Positions 17,819 through 26,988 of a stretch of DNA of 64,000 bases are shown here, piece after piece. Below the pieces are notes generated by a model. The model made no database searches. It was not told the origin of the DNA and was given only the letters and a program-made list of their open reading frames with translations. Position 1 is the stretch's first letter. Each line of letters begins with the position of its first letter. Source of the stretch: Parabacteroides distasonis ATCC 8503 (lineage in GTDB: Bacteria; Bacteroidota; Bacteroidia; Bacteroidales; Tannerellaceae); NCBI RefSeq assembly GCF_000012845.1, contig NC_009615.1:2069501-2133500 (forward strand), given 5' to 3'. The translations under genes and the position numbers were made by a program.

Positions 17819-18646
17819 TTATTCCTCATTATTATCTTCCTCATTCTCCTCGTCTTCTTCCTTTGGGGCTTTTTTCACGAAGAACGCACTCAACTCATAC
17901 AAACCGTAGAGCGGTAAGAATACGATACTTAACGTAAACGGATCACTACTTGGAGTGATGAACGCCGCACCAACTAACAAGCCGACAACAGCATGCCGTC
18001 TGTATTTATGAAAGAACGAGCGGTTTAGCAGCCCTATCTGAGATAATAGCCAAGATACCAATGGCATCTCAAATACGATTCCCATCACGAATATCAACAT
18101 CAAGAAGTTATCCATGTAAGAATCAAGGGATACCTGTTCCGTAATGGCGGCACTCAACTCGTAAGTCGCCAAGAAACGTAGTGTCATCGGGAACACCAAG
18201 AAATAACCCACTGAGCATCCGATAAAGAACATTATCGTTCCGAACAAGAATACCCAACGTACATTTTTCTTCTCATTTTCGTAAAGAGCCGGACTTACGA
18301 ACTTCCAGATCTCCCACATCAAATAGGGGAAAGTCAATAATAACGCCAACCAGAAAGAACTTGTCATATGCGTGAAGAACTGGGAAGCCAGCTTGATATT
18401 GACAATGTTCACATGGAAAGTATCATTACAAAAGTCCGGGAGAAAAGAAAAATGAGAACTAATCTTACACATTTCCCGATAGACGATGAAATCGGAGCTA
18501 CACGGGGCCATCACGACATTATCGAACAGCCACGGCATTACCGAGAACCCGGCTATAGCAAAAACAAAGAGCGCTAAAATAGAACGAAATAAAGTCCAAC
18601 GAAGTTCTTCTAGGTGATCCCAGAATGACATTTCTTCTTGTTGCAT
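17819..18646 (-). CDS. tatC: Sec-independent translocase subunit TatC
   Basis: TatC is the multi-spanning receptor of the twin-arginine export pathway in the inner membrane. The 275-aa protein opens MSFWDHLEELRWTLFRS, the conserved N-terminal contact region. The characteristic FPYLMWEIWKFVSPALYENEKK segment follows in the middle, and six hydrophobic segments are visible. The first periplasmic loop is enlarged and Cys-containing, and the tail is very acidic (EEDEENEEDNNEE). It starts 6 nt after tatA, so the two form an operon. Confidence 0.96.
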   Translation of the reverse strand: MQQEEMSFWDHLEELRWTLFRSILALFVFAIAGFSVMPWLFDNVVMAPCSSDFIVYREMCKISSHFSFLPDFCNDTFHVNIVNIKLASQFFTHMTSSFWLALLLTFPYLMWEIWKFVSPALYENEKKNVRWVFLFGTIMFFIGCSVGYFLVFPMTLRFLATYELSAAITEQVSLDSYMDNFLMLIFVMGIVFEMPLVSWLLSQIGLLNRSFFHKYRRHAVVGLLVGAAFITPSSDPFTLSIVFLPLYGLYELSAFFVKKAPKEEDEENEEDNNEE

Positions 18647-18652
18647 CTTCCT

Positions 18653-18847
18653 TTACTTCTTTTCCGTATCGTCTAATTTGATATCGTCTTCCAATCCTTT
18701 TACACCGTCCTTGAAATTCTTCACGCCCTTACCGATACCTTTCATCAGCTCAGGAATTTTCTTACCACCGAAAAGCAATAACACAACAATGGCGATGATC
18801 ACGATCTCGCCTGTACCTAAGTTTCCTAAAAATAGTAATTCATTCAT
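18653..18847 (-). CDS. tatA: Sec-independent translocase subunit TatA
   Basis: The 64-aa protein has the TatA plan: a short periplasmic N terminus, one membrane helix ([21 protein letters not shown]) with the FGGKKIPEL hinge, then an amphipathic helix ([19 protein letters not shown]). TatA polymers form the passage for folded proteins recruited by TatC. No separate TatB is seen here, common in Bacteroidota. It is transcribed from the promoter at 18891-18898 together with tatC. Confidence 0.95.
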   Translation of the reverse strand: MNELLFLGNLGTGEIVIIAIVVLLLFGGKKIPELMKGIGKGVKNFKDGVKGLEDDIKLDDTEKK

Positions 18848-18890
18848 GATATTATAATATTAGTCATTAATATTCTCGTTTCTATGGGGG

Positions 18891-18898
18891 CAAAGATA
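18891..18898 (-). promoter_or_regulatory. Promoter -7 box of tatA-tatC
   Basis: TATCTTTG on the minus strand is a perfect TAnnTTTG match, 44 nt upstream of the tatA ATG and in the short divergent gap before fabD. Confidence 0.65.
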
Positions 18899-18938
18899 CA
18901 ATTTGTAATGAATAGTAGCCTCATTATTCCAAATTTAT

Positions 18939-18946
18939 TACCTTTG
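18939..18946 (+). promoter_or_regulatory. Promoter -7 box of fabD
   Basis: TACCTTTG matches TAnnTTTG 41 nt before the fabD ATG. No good -33 TTTG at the usual distance is seen. Confidence 0.55.
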
Positions 18947-18986
18947 CACCGTCTTAAAAAACTGAAATTAGAAAAAAATTAGAAAG

Positions 18987-19868
18987 ATGAAAGCGTACGT
19001 ATTTCCCGGTCAGGGGGCACAGTTCGTAGGTATGGGCAAAGACCTCTACGATAATAATCCTCTTGCTAAAGAGATGTTTGAGAAGGCTAACGAGATCCTT
19101 GGTTTCCGTATCACGGATTTAATGTTTGCCGGAACAGACGAGGATCTGAGACAAACCAAAGTTACTCAACCAGCGATCTTCTTACACTCTGTCATTCTCG
19201 CGAAAACATTAGGTGATCAATTCCAACCGGATATGACCGCAGGTCACTCATTAGGAGAATTCTCTGCCTTGGTAGCTGCCGGAGCATTGTCTTTCGAGGA
19301 CGGCTTGGTATTAGTTTCCAAACGTGCCATGGCTATGCAAAAGGCTTGCGAGGCAACTCCCTCTACAATGGCCGCCGTATTAGCCTTGCCGGACGCGACG
19401 GTTGAGGAAATTTGCGCGAGCATCAAGGACGAGGTAGTGGTTTGCGCTAACTATAATTGCCCGGGCCAATTGGTAATCTCCGGCTCTATCCCCGGTATCG
19501 ATCAGGCTTGCGAGAAGTTATTGGCCGCAGGCGCTAAGCGTGCCTTGAAGTTGAAAGTAGGTGGAGCGTTCCATTCTCCATTGATGGAACCAGCTCGTAC
19601 TGAGTTGGCTGCCGCTATCGAGGCTACGACGATCAATAAACCTTCTTGCCCGGTTTACCAGAACGTAAGCACGAAAGCCGAGACTTGCCCGGAAACAATT
19701 AAGACTAACTTGATCGCACAGTTAACCGCCCCGGTACGTTGGACCCAAAGCGTACAGAACATGATCGCCGACGGTGCCACTCATTTCATCGAGTTAGGCC
19801 CGGGTGCCGTTCTTCAGGGATTGGTTAAAAAGATCAATAAGGAAATGACTACGGAAGGTATGCAATAA
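18987..19868 (+). CDS. fabD: Malonyl-CoA:ACP transacylase FabD
   Basis: FabD loads malonyl groups onto acyl carrier protein, the first committed step in fatty-acid synthesis. The 293-aa protein has the FPGQGAQFVGMG N terminus, the nucleophile elbow GHSLGEFSAL (Ser near residue 91) and the histidine-bearing GGAFHSPLMEPAR. Length is normal. It stands alone, flanked by its own promoter and by the terminator at 19892-19944. Confidence 0.97.
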   Translation: MKAYVFPGQGAQFVGMGKDLYDNNPLAKEMFEKANEILGFRITDLMFAGTDEDLRQTKVTQPAIFLHSVILAKTLGDQFQPDMTAGHSLGEFSALVAAGALSFEDGLVLVSKRAMAMQKACEATPSTMAAVLALPDATVEEICASIKDEVVVCANYNCPGQLVISGSIPGIDQACEKLLAAGAKRALKLKVGGAFHSPLMEPARTELAAAIEATTINKPSCPVYQNVSTKAETCPETIKTNLIAQLTAPVRWTQSVQNMIADGATHFIELGPGAVLQGLVKKINKEMTTEGMQ

Positions 19869-19891
19869 TTTACCTTTCAATGTAATAGGAT

Positions 19892-19944
19892 AAAAGTCCG
19901 AAAAGGATGGAGGGTGATTTTCCTCGTCTTTTCCGGACTTTTTT
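19892..19944 (+). terminator. Terminator of fabD
   Basis: AAAAGTCCGAAAAG pairs with CTTTTCCGGACTTTT (one bulged C), followed by a T-run. Confidence 0.8.
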
Positions 19945-20036
19945 ATATACGATGATGATTCGAAAAGATCTTGAATGCTAAACTAATCAAAGGCCAACGT
20001 TGTTTTATACTATAAACACAATTCAGAATATAGAAA

Positions 20037-20843
20037 ATGGAAACAATACAACAGAAAAATAGGATTATCCTACTTTGGCCGGATGGAGCGCCCACTAGTA
20101 ATGGATTGGCCGGCGTAGAATTGGAAGATGCCCCGAATGCCATATCCAATATATCGAACCCTTCCCTATTGGTTTATCCGGCGACGAAGCCGAATGGCAA
20201 GGCGATCTTGATGTGTCCGGGTGGCGGACTTTCCAAGATTTCGATCGGACATGAGGGGCGTGATATGGCCGCATGGTTTAACGCGCAAGGTATTACTTAT
20301 GCCGTATTGAAATACCGGATGCCGAACGGACATAGGGAAGTTCCTCTGGACGATGTTCGCCAAGGTCTCCGCATCCTCCATAATTACTCGGAAGAGTGGA
20401 AGATTACGAAGGTCGGTGTCATGGGTGCCTCCATTGGCGGTTATATCGCCGGGCATGCCGCAATATTCGGGGTAGACGACGCACGTCCAGATTTCCAAAT
20501 ACTCCTTTATCCGGTTATCAGTATGCTACCTCATTTAACGCACCTTAAATCGAGGGAACGGCTATTAGGAGCGAATCCCACGCATGAGGAAGAGGAAGCT
20601 TTCTCTTTGGAATTGCACGTAAACTCACTGACACCTCCCGCCTTTATAGCGTTGGCTTCGGATGACGAGGCGGTTAGCCCGGAGAATAGCGTGCTTTATT
20701 ATCTCGCTTTGCTAAAAAACAAGGTGTCCGCCTCCTTGCATATTTATCCAAAGGGCGGCCATAGTTTTGGGTTCCGGGACAACTTCGTATACAAACGTCA
20801 ATGGACTGACGAACTGGAGAAATGGCTAAGCACGATTGAGTAA
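20037..20843 (+). CDS. Alpha/beta-hydrolase, esterase (BD-FAE/xylan-esterase-like)
   Basis: The 268-aa enzyme lacks a clear signal peptide. The oxyanion region is PGGGLSKIS (near residue 62), the nucleophile elbow GASIGG (Ser near 130), and the acid and histidine are supplied by ASDDEAVSPENS and KGGHSFG near the C terminus. Similar proteins are carbohydrate acetyl or feruloyl esterases or small-molecule esterases. There is no PUL partner on the same strand to name a substrate. The convergent SusD gene lies downstream. Confidence 0.85.
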   Translation: METIQQKNRIILLWPDGAPTSNGLAGVELEDAPNAISNISNPSLLVYPATKPNGKAILMCPGGGLSKISIGHEGRDMAAWFNAQGITYAVLKYRMPNGHREVPLDDVRQGLRILHNYSEEWKITKVGVMGASIGGYIAGHAAIFGVDDARPDFQILLYPVISMLPHLTHLKSRERLLGANPTHEEEEAFSLELHVNSLTPPAFIALASDDEAVSPENSVLYYLALLKNKVSASLHIYPKGGHSFGFRDNFVYKRQWTDELEKWLSTIE

Positions 20844-20855
20844 ATCTCAAAAAAA

Positions 20856-20885
20856 CGGTGCCACACAAATAAATGCGTGACACCG
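20856..20885 (-). terminator. Terminator of the first SusCD pair
   Basis: CGGTGCCAC and GTGACACCG form a stem with one mismatch. On the minus strand the stem is followed by T7, placing the end of the susC1-susD1 transcript 35-65 nt beyond the susD1 stop. Confidence 0.8.
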
Positions 20886-20919
20886 AAAAAGTATATATAA
20901 AACAGACCAAGCAGGTTCG

Positions 20920-22848
20920 CTATTTAGCGTTCCACCAAAGTGGAGTAGTCGTCAAGTCCGGGCCGCCCAAAAGCTGGAGAGCTTGCGCATAACCCGCTTG
21001 ATTATTCGTTTGGATATTCGCCGGATAACGATAACGTTTCGGGTAGAAATCCCAACGGCATTCCTTAGAGGTAGCGACCGTCAAAGGAACTTGATTCAAT
21101 GGGTTGTAATCCTTCTCTACCGCTTGGTTCTCGAAGAAAGGAAGACCTAAACGACGATGATCGCTCCAAGCCTCTTCCGGCAACCAAGGAACTTGCGCTA
21201 TATATTTCTGGGTGATAATCTTCGTAAGGGCGTCATTATTATAAGCGCCATTCCGATAGATCGAGTTATGGGGATATTCATACGTACGGCTTTTTACCTC
21301 CTTCGTATAGGGGTCCGTATAACGGATCGTATATGATTTCGCCTCTGTCGTATGGTCGAAAGCGACGGAAGTACCTACACGGTTGTATTTCTGAGACGAT
21401 AGGTAATCACCGACTTGGCTCAATAAGCCATGATACTCAAAACTAGCCGTAACACCAGACTCATAATTGGATTTAGCTGTTCCCGGAACTTTCCAGCCTT
21501 TCACCGCAGCCTCCGCCAATAAGAAGTAACTTTCCCACGGGCCGAAGAAGACACGCTTATTGGTGCTCATTCGATATTGTTTCGATATAGAGGGATAATT
21601 ATAATTCTTACCTGTCAGCTCACTTACCAGACCGGCTTTCACGTCCCATTCTCCGGCGACCCAAGTGCCCCACGTATATTTCGGATCGATCGTCAACATA
21701 TTCTGGGTATTATCCGCCGGATTCTTCAAGTGAACCGGCTTCACCTCGCTGGCCGCACCGATATAATCGGAATAAACCACACCATCATCCCAGCCCACTA
21801 CACTAAACAACTTCGGGGCACGGGGATCTACATATTGAGGTATACCGTCGAAATAGAAACCGGCGCACGGATCATTCGTCGTCAGCGGGAAGTGCTGGTT
21901 CAAATATAAACCTTGATAATCGTATGGATTCTTCAAATGGCTTTTTAAGGAGTCCGGCAACGGAAATTCCTGTCCACCCAAACCAACTACCAAGTTCTTA
22001 AACGTCACGGACATTGCCTGCCCGTTCCAAGGACGAGACATCACGCTCGTCAACTCATCCCACCCCTCTTTCTCCTGCACGGAAGCGATATCGGTTGGCT
22101 CGGAGATAAATGTCTTAGAGGCGGCATCCTCAAATTCCGCTCTCGCCAAGGCAGGATCGACAGCCGAGATACGCATCGCCAAACGCATACGCAAAGAGTT
22201 GGCGTACTTTTTCCATTTCGTAACATTTCCCGCATAGAAAGCATCCTCGTTAGCCATAGCGGACATATCCAAGGAGGGGTCTAACGCAGACTCAGCTTCC
22301 CGTAACTCTTTCAATATAAATTGATAGATAGCTTCTACACTATCGTACTCAGCCGGTACACCGGAGAAAGCGGCCAACGCAGGGATCGGCCCGAAACCGT
22401 CAGCTACTTCCGAGTTCAAGTAAGCACGCCAGATACGGGACATCTGGATCACGTTCTTATAATAAGGATAGGTATCCGCCTCGCCATTGGCAACCATCTG
22501 CTCTCCTAACTGGATCGCTTTGGTCACTTGATTCAGCCAACCTACGGCGTAATCATTACTCAAGTAGATCGTACTATAATCATTGTTATCCGTACCGATC
22601 GTAAAACCACTTCCCCTATTGAAACGGGAAGCACGGTCCCAGTACAAGATAAAGATACGCTCGGCTATCTCTGGGTTCATCTGGTCTCCCATGATAGAGG
22701 CATTCAGGAACCATTGGGGCTTCACCTTATCCTCTCCCACAAGATTCGGGTCCTCATTGATCTCCTGAAAGTCATTACAGGAAGAAAGAAGAGCAGCCAC
22801 CGATACCAATCCGGTAAAAAGTATATTTCTTGTTTTCATCTTCATCAT
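20920..22848 (-). CDS. SusD/RagB-family outer-membrane lipoprotein (pair 1)
   Basis: SusD-like lipoproteins sit as lids on SusC transporters at the cell surface and bind the nutrient. The 642-aa protein has a lipobox (SVAALLSSC) followed by NDFQEINEDPN, typical of the SusD-like subgroup with TPR helices. It follows its SusC partner (stop at 22881) by 32 nt. It is clearly paralogous to the SusD at 26989-28944 along its whole length; for example both have EEAWSDHRRLGLPFFENQAVE or its near copy. The ligand is unknown and no glycosidase is adjacent. Confidence 0.94.
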   Translation of the reverse strand: MMKMKTRNILFTGLVSVAALLSSCNDFQEINEDPNLVGEDKVKPQWFLNASIMGDQMNPEIAERIFILYWDRASRFNRGSGFTIGTDNNDYSTIYLSNDYAVGWLNQVTKAIQLGEQMVANGEADTYPYYKNVIQMSRIWRAYLNSEVADGFGPIPALAAFSGVPAEYDSVEAIYQFILKELREAESALDPSLDMSAMANEDAFYAGNVTKWKKYANSLRMRLAMRISAVDPALARAEFEDAASKTFISEPTDIASVQEKEGWDELTSVMSRPWNGQAMSVTFKNLVVGLGGQEFPLPDSLKSHLKNPYDYQGLYLNQHFPLTTNDPCAGFYFDGIPQYVDPRAPKLFSVVGWDDGVVYSDYIGAASEVKPVHLKNPADNTQNMLTIDPKYTWGTWVAGEWDVKAGLVSELTGKNYNYPSISKQYRMSTNKRVFFGPWESYFLLAEAAVKGWKVPGTAKSNYESGVTASFEYHGLLSQVGDYLSSQKYNRVGTSVAFDHTTEAKSYTIRYTDPYTKEVKSRTYEYPHNSIYRNGAYNNDALTKIITQKYIAQVPWLPEEAWSDHRRLGLPFFENQAVEKDYNPLNQVPLTVATSKECRWDFYPKRYRYPANIQTNNQAGYAQALQLLGGPDLTTTPLWWNAK

Positions 22849-22880
22849 TTTTATCGTAATTCAAATTATCATGTATTCCA

Positions 22881-25800
22881 TTAGAATCCCACGGTTACGT
22901 TAAACGTATAGGAACGGCTGGTCGGCGCGGCTCCATTCTCGAATCCGGTAGCGTTGGTATTCGTGGCGGCAACGGACTCGGGGTCGATACCCGGCAAGTT
23001 ATAATGGATCATCCAAACATTGTTACAAGTAGCGGATAGACGTACACGCTGGAAAGGCGTTTTCTTCAACATCTGTCGATTGAACTCGTAGCCAAAGGTG
23101 ATATTACGCAAACGGACATTGGTGGCGCTATAGGTATAAACCTCTGGTAAACCATAATTTCCGGTAGACCCAATACGCTCCCAATAGTTCTGGGGAGTGA
23201 CGGCGACCGTATTCTCCGCATAACCACTACCCTGTTGAACCACGGTATTCGGTACCACGAATTCGGCACGATCACCATTCACCACTGTTCCGGCGGCGTT
23301 ACCCCGGGTATACAGGTTGGAGGCTGTCGCCGAATAGATGCTACCACCGATACGGAAGTCTATCAAGAAGCTCAGGTTAAAACCTTTATAAGAGAAATTA
23401 TTGGTCCAACCCATCATCCAATCCGGACTCTGGTTTCCTACTTTCGACTTCTCGGTAGAGATCAAAGGCAAACCATCATCACCTACGACGATCTTTCCAT
23501 AGTGAGGACTATTCTCATCGGTCACACGCATAAAGGTCTGCCCGTAGATCTCACCATAATAACCACCTACCGGAGCTACGATCTGGATAGCGTCGAACGT
23601 CTTTATATCATATAGATTCACGCCCTCGTATAATTCCTTGATCTTATTCCGGTTCAAGGAGAACTGCGCCGTAGAGCTCCAGCTCAATCCGGCGGGATTG
23701 TCTAGAATCGTACCGTTCAAGGAGATCTCCAAACCCTCGTTCTGAATGTTACCCGCATTAATCTTACGGGAAGCATAGCCGGAGAACGGGTCCATCGGTA
23801 AATCCAGTAACTGGCGGGTAGCGTTGGACTTATACCAAGCGGCATCCAAGCCTAACCGGTTATTGAAGAAACGGATATCGAAACCGGCCTCCCATGATTT
23901 AATCAACTCACTACGTACATCCGAGTCGTAAAGTACCTTACCCGGTTTCGCCGTCGTATTCCCGTTGGGGTCCTTGCCTACAGAGTAGAAGTTATATAAT
24001 TGATACGGGTCCAAGTCGTTACCTACCTCAGCGAAGGAGGCACGTACCTTAGCGAAAGAGAACCAATCCGGCATGCTTCCGCCAATCTTCGGCAACATAT
24101 CGGAGATCACCGCAGACAAGCTGACAGACGGATAGAAATAAGAGCGGTTGGCTTTCGACATCGTAGACGACCAATCGTTACGTGCCGTAACATCCAAGAA
24201 CAGATAACCATCCCAGTTCAACTGCAACGACCCGTACAAGGAATTCATACGACGGCGGATCAACTCGGAAGTGACCGTCGGCTTATTCACGCCATTATTC
24301 AGCGAGAACAAGTTCGGCACCAACAACTCTCCGGCAGAAGCGTTCATCTTATTACGTTGCTGGAGCATCAAGTTACCACCGAAAGTAACGAAGCCTCCCA
24401 GCCGATCGATCAAGTTATCCTTCCGGGCCGTAGCCAAGAAACTGAAGTTATTCTCATAGAAGGTCTCCGATCCCTCGGTATACAGACCTCTCGGACTGGT
24501 ATTACCACCGGCATATACTTTCTCGCTCTTCGTCGTGGTATAATAATCCGTACCACCTCTCAACTCAATATCGAACCAATCGGTCGGGGCATATTTCAAG
24601 GAGATATTTCCTAACAAACGGTTACGGGTATCCTCGTTCTGGCGATAACGGGTCACCCAATAAGGGTTCTCCTGCGGATTCTTGGAGGCATCATACCAAA
24701 TCATATTGCCTTGCTCATCCACGTCATCCTCAAACTCACGGATATTCAAGGAACGAGGCAGGTTATAGATCGTATTGAAAGCGTTCGAGGGATTCACGCC
24801 CTGAATCGGGCGGTTATGCGCGTTTTGATTGATATAATTCACCTTGGCATCTACTTTCCACTTTTCCGCCTCATCCAAGAAAGTGGTGGCACGCAAGGTA
24901 ATATTCGTCTTGTTTAGTTTTGAGCGTGGGGTGATACTAGCATCGTCGGAACGGTTTACGGAGGCGAATACCGCCGTACCCTTTATGTTCTGCTGGAAGC
25001 TGACACCCTCGTTAAAGGAGGTTCCGGTGCGGAAAAAAGCGTCGATATTATCATAAGTATGCAGAGGGATTTGGTTGCCTCTCCAATCGGTTACCATTTG
25101 TCCCATGGCTTTCGGTCCCCAGCTAAGGCGGGATTGGTTATCGTAAACGCCCACGGAGCCTTGTCCGAAGTCGTTCTGTAAATCAGGTTTCAGGAAAATC
25201 GTCTCGGCGGTGATACCGGCGTTGATCGTAATACCGAGTCCCTCGTTCTTACGTCCGGACTTGGTAGTGATCAAGATCACGCCGTTACCGGCACGTGAGC
25301 CATAAAGGGCGGCGGCGGAAGCACCCTTCAATACCGTCATGGACTCGATATCTTCCGGGTTGATATCCGAAAGGCCGTTACCCATGTCCGCTCCGGAGTT
25401 ACCCCATACATCATCCACGCCACCGGTGAAGTTATCCATCGGGGTACCGTCTACGACGATCAAGGGCTGGTTGCTACCCGTCAAGGAGTTGTTACCACGA
25501 AGTACGATCTTAGAAGACCCTCCTACGCCATTGCTTGAACGGACGATCTGCAAACCGGAAACCTTACCGGAAAGGGAGTTCGCCAAGTTCGGCTCACGGG
25601 AGGCCAAGAGGTCATCCCCTTTCAACTCCTGCATGGCATAACCCAAGGCTTTCTTATCCCGTTTCATACCCAAGGCGGTCACCACCACCTCATCGAGTTT
25701 CTGGGTATCTTCCACGAGTTTAACCGTAATCTCGGACTGGCCAGTATACGGGATGTCTTGCGAGGTATAACCGATAAACGATATCTGTATGATATCCCCT

Positions 25801-26048
25801 TTCTTCACGTTATCCAAGGTAAAATGTCCGTCCAAGTCGGTCATAGTACCATTGGTAGTTCCTTTCACGATTACGGACGCCCCGGTAACGGGTCCTAAGG
25901 CATCCTCAACTATTCCCGACACCTTTGCGTTTTGCTGTGAAATGTCAACCCTCGGAATCCCGGACATAGGCGTGGCGTATAAGTTTCCCGAGAACCCAAG
26001 CGCCCCTACCAACAGGATTAAGCTGACTGGTCTGAATCTTTTCAACAT
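22881..26048 (-). CDS. SusC/RagA TonB-linked outer-membrane transporter (pair 1)
   Basis: The 1055-aa TonB-dependent transporter imports a ligand captured by its SusD partner. It has a signal peptide (VSLILLVGALGFSGNLYA) and a carboxypeptidase-like regulatory domain (KVSGIVEDALGPVTGASVIVKGT, about 42-64). The TonB box region (EVVVTALGM) is next, then the plug with the SusC signature GAAALYGSRAGNGVILITTK-type stretch (about 245), then a 22-strand barrel ending in VGF. The ATG at 26048 is preceded by a leader that shares a short element with susC2. It is strongly paralogous to the SusC at 28960-32106 but uses more G+C-rich codons. Confidence 0.95.
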   Translation of the reverse strand: MLKRFRPVSLILLVGALGFSGNLYATPMSGIPRVDISQQNAKVSGIVEDALGPVTGASVIVKGTTNGTMTDLDGHFTLDNVKKGDIIQISFIGYTSQDIPYTGQSEITVKLVEDTQKLDEVVVTALGMKRDKKALGYAMQELKGDDLLASREPNLANSLSGKVSGLQIVRSSNGVGGSSKIVLRGNNSLTGSNQPLIVVDGTPMDNFTGGVDDVWGNSGADMGNGLSDINPEDIESMTVLKGASAAALYGSRAGNGVILITTKSGRKNEGLGITINAGITAETIFLKPDLQNDFGQGSVGVYDNQSRLSWGPKAMGQMVTDWRGNQIPLHTYDNIDAFFRTGTSFNEGVSFQQNIKGTAVFASVNRSDDASITPRSKLNKTNITLRATTFLDEAEKWKVDAKVNYINQNAHNRPIQGVNPSNAFNTIYNLPRSLNIREFEDDVDEQGNMIWYDASKNPQENPYWVTRYRQNEDTRNRLLGNISLKYAPTDWFDIELRGGTDYYTTTKSEKVYAGGNTSPRGLYTEGSETFYENNFSFLATARKDNLIDRLGGFVTFGGNLMLQQRNKMNASAGELLVPNLFSLNNGVNKPTVTSELIRRRMNSLYGSLQLNWDGYLFLDVTARNDWSSTMSKANRSYFYPSVSLSAVISDMLPKIGGSMPDWFSFAKVRASFAEVGNDLDPYQLYNFYSVGKDPNGNTTAKPGKVLYDSDVRSELIKSWEAGFDIRFFNNRLGLDAAWYKSNATRQLLDLPMDPFSGYASRKINAGNIQNEGLEISLNGTILDNPAGLSWSSTAQFSLNRNKIKELYEGVNLYDIKTFDAIQIVAPVGGYYGEIYGQTFMRVTDENSPHYGKIVVGDDGLPLISTEKSKVGNQSPDWMMGWTNNFSYKGFNLSFLIDFRIGGSIYSATASNLYTRGNAAGTVVNGDRAEFVVPNTVVQQGSGYAENTVAVTPQNYWERIGSTGNYGLPEVYTYSATNVRLRNITFGYEFNRQMLKKTPFQRVRLSATCNNVWMIHYNLPGIDPESVAATNTNATGFENGAAPTSRSYTFNVTVGF

Positions 26049-26073
26049 AACTACTGTTTTTTGTTTATTTTTC

Positions 26074-26108
26074 TAGACAATGTTTTAGTTTTTGCGTCAA
26101 CAAATGTC
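26074..26108 (-). promoter_or_regulatory. Leader inverted element shared by both susC genes (copy 1)
   Basis: In plus orientation the element runs from CTAGACAATGTTTTAG to ACAAATGTC. Its ends can pair weakly, and it resembles the element at 32133-32160 before susC2 (TAGACAATGT...ACATTTGTC). Both lie 26-27 nt upstream of the start codon. It could be a leader RNA structure or a small-RNA target; I infer this only from conservation in position. Confidence 0.45.
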
Positions 26109-26370
26109 ATTTATCCTGTATAAACATAAAAAGGGCAGATATGTTTTGAGTTTAACATATACAAGAGGTAACTGGTGAGGATACCGCAACTACTCTCTCC
26201 TTACAGACAAAACGAATAAGAGTTATCCTTACTAACATCCATAAAAAATTGATTTACAGAAATTTTAACCAAAGGATAACCAAACCGTAAAAGAGGCAGG
26301 AAGCCGTTAGTTATTCACTTCAGAAGCCAATAAAAGTTCCAGTTTACCCATACAAATCATCACCACAAAA
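26109..26370. other. Non-coding region upstream of susC1
   Basis: This AT-rich gap holds no credible ORF. No perfect TAnnTTTG box was found on the minus strand, so the susC1 promoter is unplaced. It may be sensitive to an unknown activator or depend on read-through past the terminator at 26371-26410. Confidence 0.4.
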
Positions 26371-26410
26371 AAAAGAAGGCGTACCGACATTTACATCGAT
26401 ACGCCCTTTT
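26371..26410 (-). terminator. Terminator after the small exported protein gene
   Basis: On the minus strand AAAAGGGCGTA pairs with TACGCCTTCTT and runs into T8. It separates the susC2-susD2-small-gene unit from the susC1-susD1 unit. Confidence 0.8.
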
Positions 26411-26513
26411 CTCGTAAGAATATTATTCTCTATAATTTCCGAATCAGTTACAATACAAAGTTGTCAAAAGACAAGAAAAGACAAGAAGTAGATATCTTTA
26501 TTTCCTATAAAGT

Positions 26514-26879
26514 CTAATAAGCATGAATAGTAATCGTCAGCACATCACCATTCTTGTCTGTGACACAAAAAACAGCCGAGTCCCCTTTACTTGCACTCTG
26601 TGTCCAAATTAACGCAAAACGTCCAGACCCACCGGGATTAAATTGAATATAGTCACTACCACTCATTTTTTGCCACAAGAAATCTCCAGTAGAAGGTTGA
26701 GTAAAACGAATTTCCACTGATTTCCCAGCTTCAATACCAATTGAATTACTAGTCCTAGGTTCTCCATCCGCAAAAAGCGCTAGATTACCACTGTCTTTTA
26801 CATAATAACCATCTATTTGGGCATTGCAAAAAACACTAATTGTTCCAAATAAAAACAATACCATTAATAACTTTCTCAT
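26514..26879 (-). CDS. Small exported protein of unknown function between the SusCD pairs
   Basis: The protein is about 121 aa with a clear signal peptide (LLMVLFLFGTISVFCNAQ) and a beta-rich mature domain. Recognisable stretches are GIEAGKSVEIRFTQPSTGDFLW and a C-terminal VFCVTDKNGDVLTITIHAY. I recognise no family. I place the start at 26879 (MRKLLMV); an upstream ATG at 26924 would put 15 odd residues before the signal peptide and lies inside the hairpin at 26916-26956. It follows susD2 by about 110 nt on the same strand and precedes a strong terminator, so it may be expressed with the SusCD pair by partial read-through. Confidence 0.7.
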   Translation of the reverse strand: MRKLLMVLFLFGTISVFCNAQIDGYYVKDSGNLALFADGEPRTSNSIGIEAGKSVEIRFTQPSTGDFLWQKMSGSDYIQFNPGGSGRFALIWTQSASKGDSAVFCVTDKNGDVLTITIHAY

Positions 26880-26915
26880 AACTGTAAAATTTAAAAGTTT
26901 AACATTAAAAACATA

Positions 26916-26956
26916 AATCCTCACGTTGAATGATGATACATCCCAACGTGAGGATT
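26916..26956 (-). terminator. Hairpin after susD2 (partial terminator)
   Basis: AATCCTCACGTTG pairs perfectly with CAACGTGAGGATT over 13 bp. On the minus strand it lies between the susD2 stop (26989) and the small exported gene, and the following T-run is interrupted (TTTATGTTTTT). It may lower expression of the downstream gene relative to susCD. Confidence 0.7.
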
Positions 26957-26988
26957 CCTATTATTTTGCAGTAAAAATACTATTCATA

